Source: Opitutia bacterium (GTDB lineage Bacteria > Verrucomicrobiota > Verrucomicrobiae > Opitutales > UBA953). From it: a DNA stretch of 6,580 nucleotides. The position numbers were made by a program, and so were the translations under genes. The first letter of the stretch is position 1; each line of letters opens with the position of its first letter. The stretch spans positions 1 to 6,580 of the forward strand of contig CANKZO010000127.1 of NCBI GenBank assembly GCA_947488485.1, in the 5' to 3' direction. Shown here piece after piece: positions 5,994 to 6,580 of the stretch. Below the pieces are notes generated by a model. The model made no database searches. It was given only the letters and a program-made list of their open reading frames with translations, and had not been told where the DNA came from.

Positions 5994-5997
5994 GGGG

Positions 5998-6035
5998 TTT
6001 GTTCCTAGGTTTCGCTCAAAGGCGGTGAGGTTCAT
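5998..6035 (-). promoter_or_regulatory. conserved leader block upstream of the 479-aa gene
   Basis: Second copy of the block at 4392-4429, with an exact 13-base core around CCTAGG and 32 of 38 bases matching overall. The possible ATG at 6035 is conserved with the one at 4429. Here its frame (MNLTAF...) has no early stop and runs out of frame into the gene, which argues against a conserved leader peptide. Role unknown. Confidence 0.5.
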
Positions 6036-6062
6036 TGGTCATCCGCGGTTGCGCTTGGTCTA

Positions 6063-6073
6063 CAACCCTACCT
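6063..6073. repeat. third copy of CAACCCTACCT
   Basis: These 11 bases are identical to the right arm (454-464) of the inverted repeat beyond the other end of the four-gene block. Here the opposite arm is missing, so no hairpin forms. The two copies in the same orientation bracket the four complete genes. Confidence 0.6.
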
Positions 6074-6094
6074 CCTTCCCCATGTAATTAATCT

Positions 6095-6121
6095 AAGAAC
6101 CAAGAACCAAGAACAAGTAAC
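6095..6121 (+). repeat. heptamer array in opposite orientation, after the DUF1501 stop
   Basis: On the plus strand AAGAAC, CAAGAAC, CAAGAAC and AAGTAAC follow in register. This is the only array in this orientation. The other arrays are on the minus strand, next to starts; this one lies 4 bases after a minus-strand stop codon. CCAAGAACAAGTAAC (6107-6121) is the exact inverse of 5980-5994, giving a 15-bp inverted repeat with a 112-base interior. It could pair as a long stem after the DUF1501 gene or be the mirrored edge of an inserted cassette. Confidence 0.65.
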
Positions 6122-6125
6122 TTCC

Positions 6126-6580
6126 TTACGCCAATATCTCCTTAATCACATGCCCATGCACATCCGTGAGGCGGCGGTCGGCGCCGTTGTGACGGAAGGT
6201 GAGTTTTTCGTGATCGAGGCCGAGGAGGTGGAGCACCGTCGCGTGGATGTCGTAGCCCTGGGTGGAGTGCGACCTGTCGGCTGGCTTGTAGCCCCATTCG
6301 TCGCTCGGTCCGTAGGAGACGCCGCCTTTGATGCCACCGCCGGCCAGCCAGTTGGTGAAGACGAAGGGGTTGTGGTCGCGTCCCTTGCCACCCTGGGCGC
6401 AGGGCATGCGGCCGAACTCGGTGGTCCAGAGGATCAGGGTGTCCTCGAACATACCGCGGTCCTTGAGATCCTGAATCAGAGCCGCGGTACCTTTTGCCAT
6501 GCCGAGCGAGAGCGGGGCGTGGTCGCGGGCGATGTCTTCGTGGGAATCCCAGTTGCGCCGAGGGAAGCCGTTGTCGTTGC
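6126..6580 (-). CDS. DUF1501 family protein, C-terminal part (enters from right edge)
   Basis: The frame is open from the right edge to a TAA at 6126, giving the last 150 residues. The gene starts outside the window. Visible motifs, numbered from the first whole codon, are NWDSHEDIARDH (9-20), GMAKGTAALIQDL (26-38), LWTTEFGRMP (50-59), GGKGRDHNPF (63-72), GGIKGGVSYGPSDEWG, YDIHATVLHLLGLDHEKL and HNGADRRLTDVHGHVIKEIL at the C-terminus. These are hallmark segments of PF07394, a sulfatase/alkaline-phosphatase-fold family abundant in Planctomycetota and Verrucomicrobiota. EFGR and GRDH probably contribute to a metal site. Members are often exported by a Tat signal and lie beside cytochrome-c DUF1549/DUF1553 (PSD1) genes; neither can be checked here. 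The enzymatic role of the family is not firmly established. The array at 6095-6121 begins four bases beyond its stop. Confidence 0.9.
   Translation of the reverse strand, partial: NDNGFPRRNWDSHEDIARDHAPLSLGMAKGTAALIQDLKDRGMFEDTLILWTTEFGRMPCAQGGKGRDHNPFVFTNWLAGGGIKGGVSYGPSDEWGYKPADRSHSTQGYDIHATVLHLLGLDHEKLTFRHNGADRRLTDVHGHVIKEILA

Noticed and set aside
6070..6077. Perfect Shine-Dalgarno-like AAGGAGGT on the minus strand
   Set aside because: The only start-like codon at suitable spacing (TTG) is followed at once by TAG. The match is partly made by the CAACCCTACCT repeat.
6081..6100. AT-rich patch as a promoter for the 479-aa gene
   Set aside because: TTGGTT-like boxes come from the heptamers themselves, and the best -10 match is only about 3 of 6. 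Position is attractive but the evidence is too weak to annotate.
5959..6121. Short repeated units considered as a CRISPR array
   Set aside because: The units are 7 bases, directly abutting, with no spacers and no cas genes. This is a simple tandem repeat.

Overview
The window is GC-rich bacterial DNA with every supported gene on the minus strand, so transcription runs from high to low coordinates. The gene content points to the Planctomycetota/Verrucomicrobiota (PVC) group. A DUF1501 protein, a DUF1592-type cytochrome-c protein (CxxCH plus GEMPP), a secreted ThuA-domain protein and secreted glycoside-hydrolase-like barrels are typical gene families of those phyla. The absence of Shine-Dalgarno sites at most starts also fits. 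I cannot choose between the two phyla from sequence alone.

Layout in transcription order: (1) the C-terminal 150 residues of a DUF1501 protein enter at the right edge and end at 6126. (2) A spacer of about 165 bp holds an inverted heptamer array, a copy of CAACCCTACCT and a conserved leader block. (3) A secreted TIM-barrel-like protein of 479 aa with no family I recognise (4519-5958). (4) A spacer of about 160 bp with GC-rich hairpins and a second copy of the leader block. (5) A secreted GHL10-like (DUF187-type) glycoside-hydrolase-like protein of 549 aa (2710-4359). (6) A shorter divergent paralogue of it, 400 aa (1485-2687), only 22 bp downstream. (7) A secreted ThuA-domain protein of 321 aa (479-1444), 40 bp further on. 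(8) A 225-bp spacer with an 11-bp inverted repeat and a possible promoter. (9) The N-terminus of a secreted DUF1592-type cytochrome-c protein (1-253), which runs off the left edge.

The four complete genes look like one functional set: all are exported and all seem aimed at carbohydrate. The last three are tightly spaced and probably co-transcribed. A polysaccharide or sugar utilisation role is an inference from families and context; no substrate can be read from the sequence.

The most unusual signal is not in the proteins. Each of the four complete genes begins with the same 5' module: a run of 7-bp units (consensus CAAGAAC) in exact register that ends flush at the start codon, followed by a nearly identical signal-peptide coding segment. 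In two genes a conserved block lies further upstream as well. Downstream of the signal peptide the proteins are of different kinds. This suggests a reused 'leader plus export signal' cassette.
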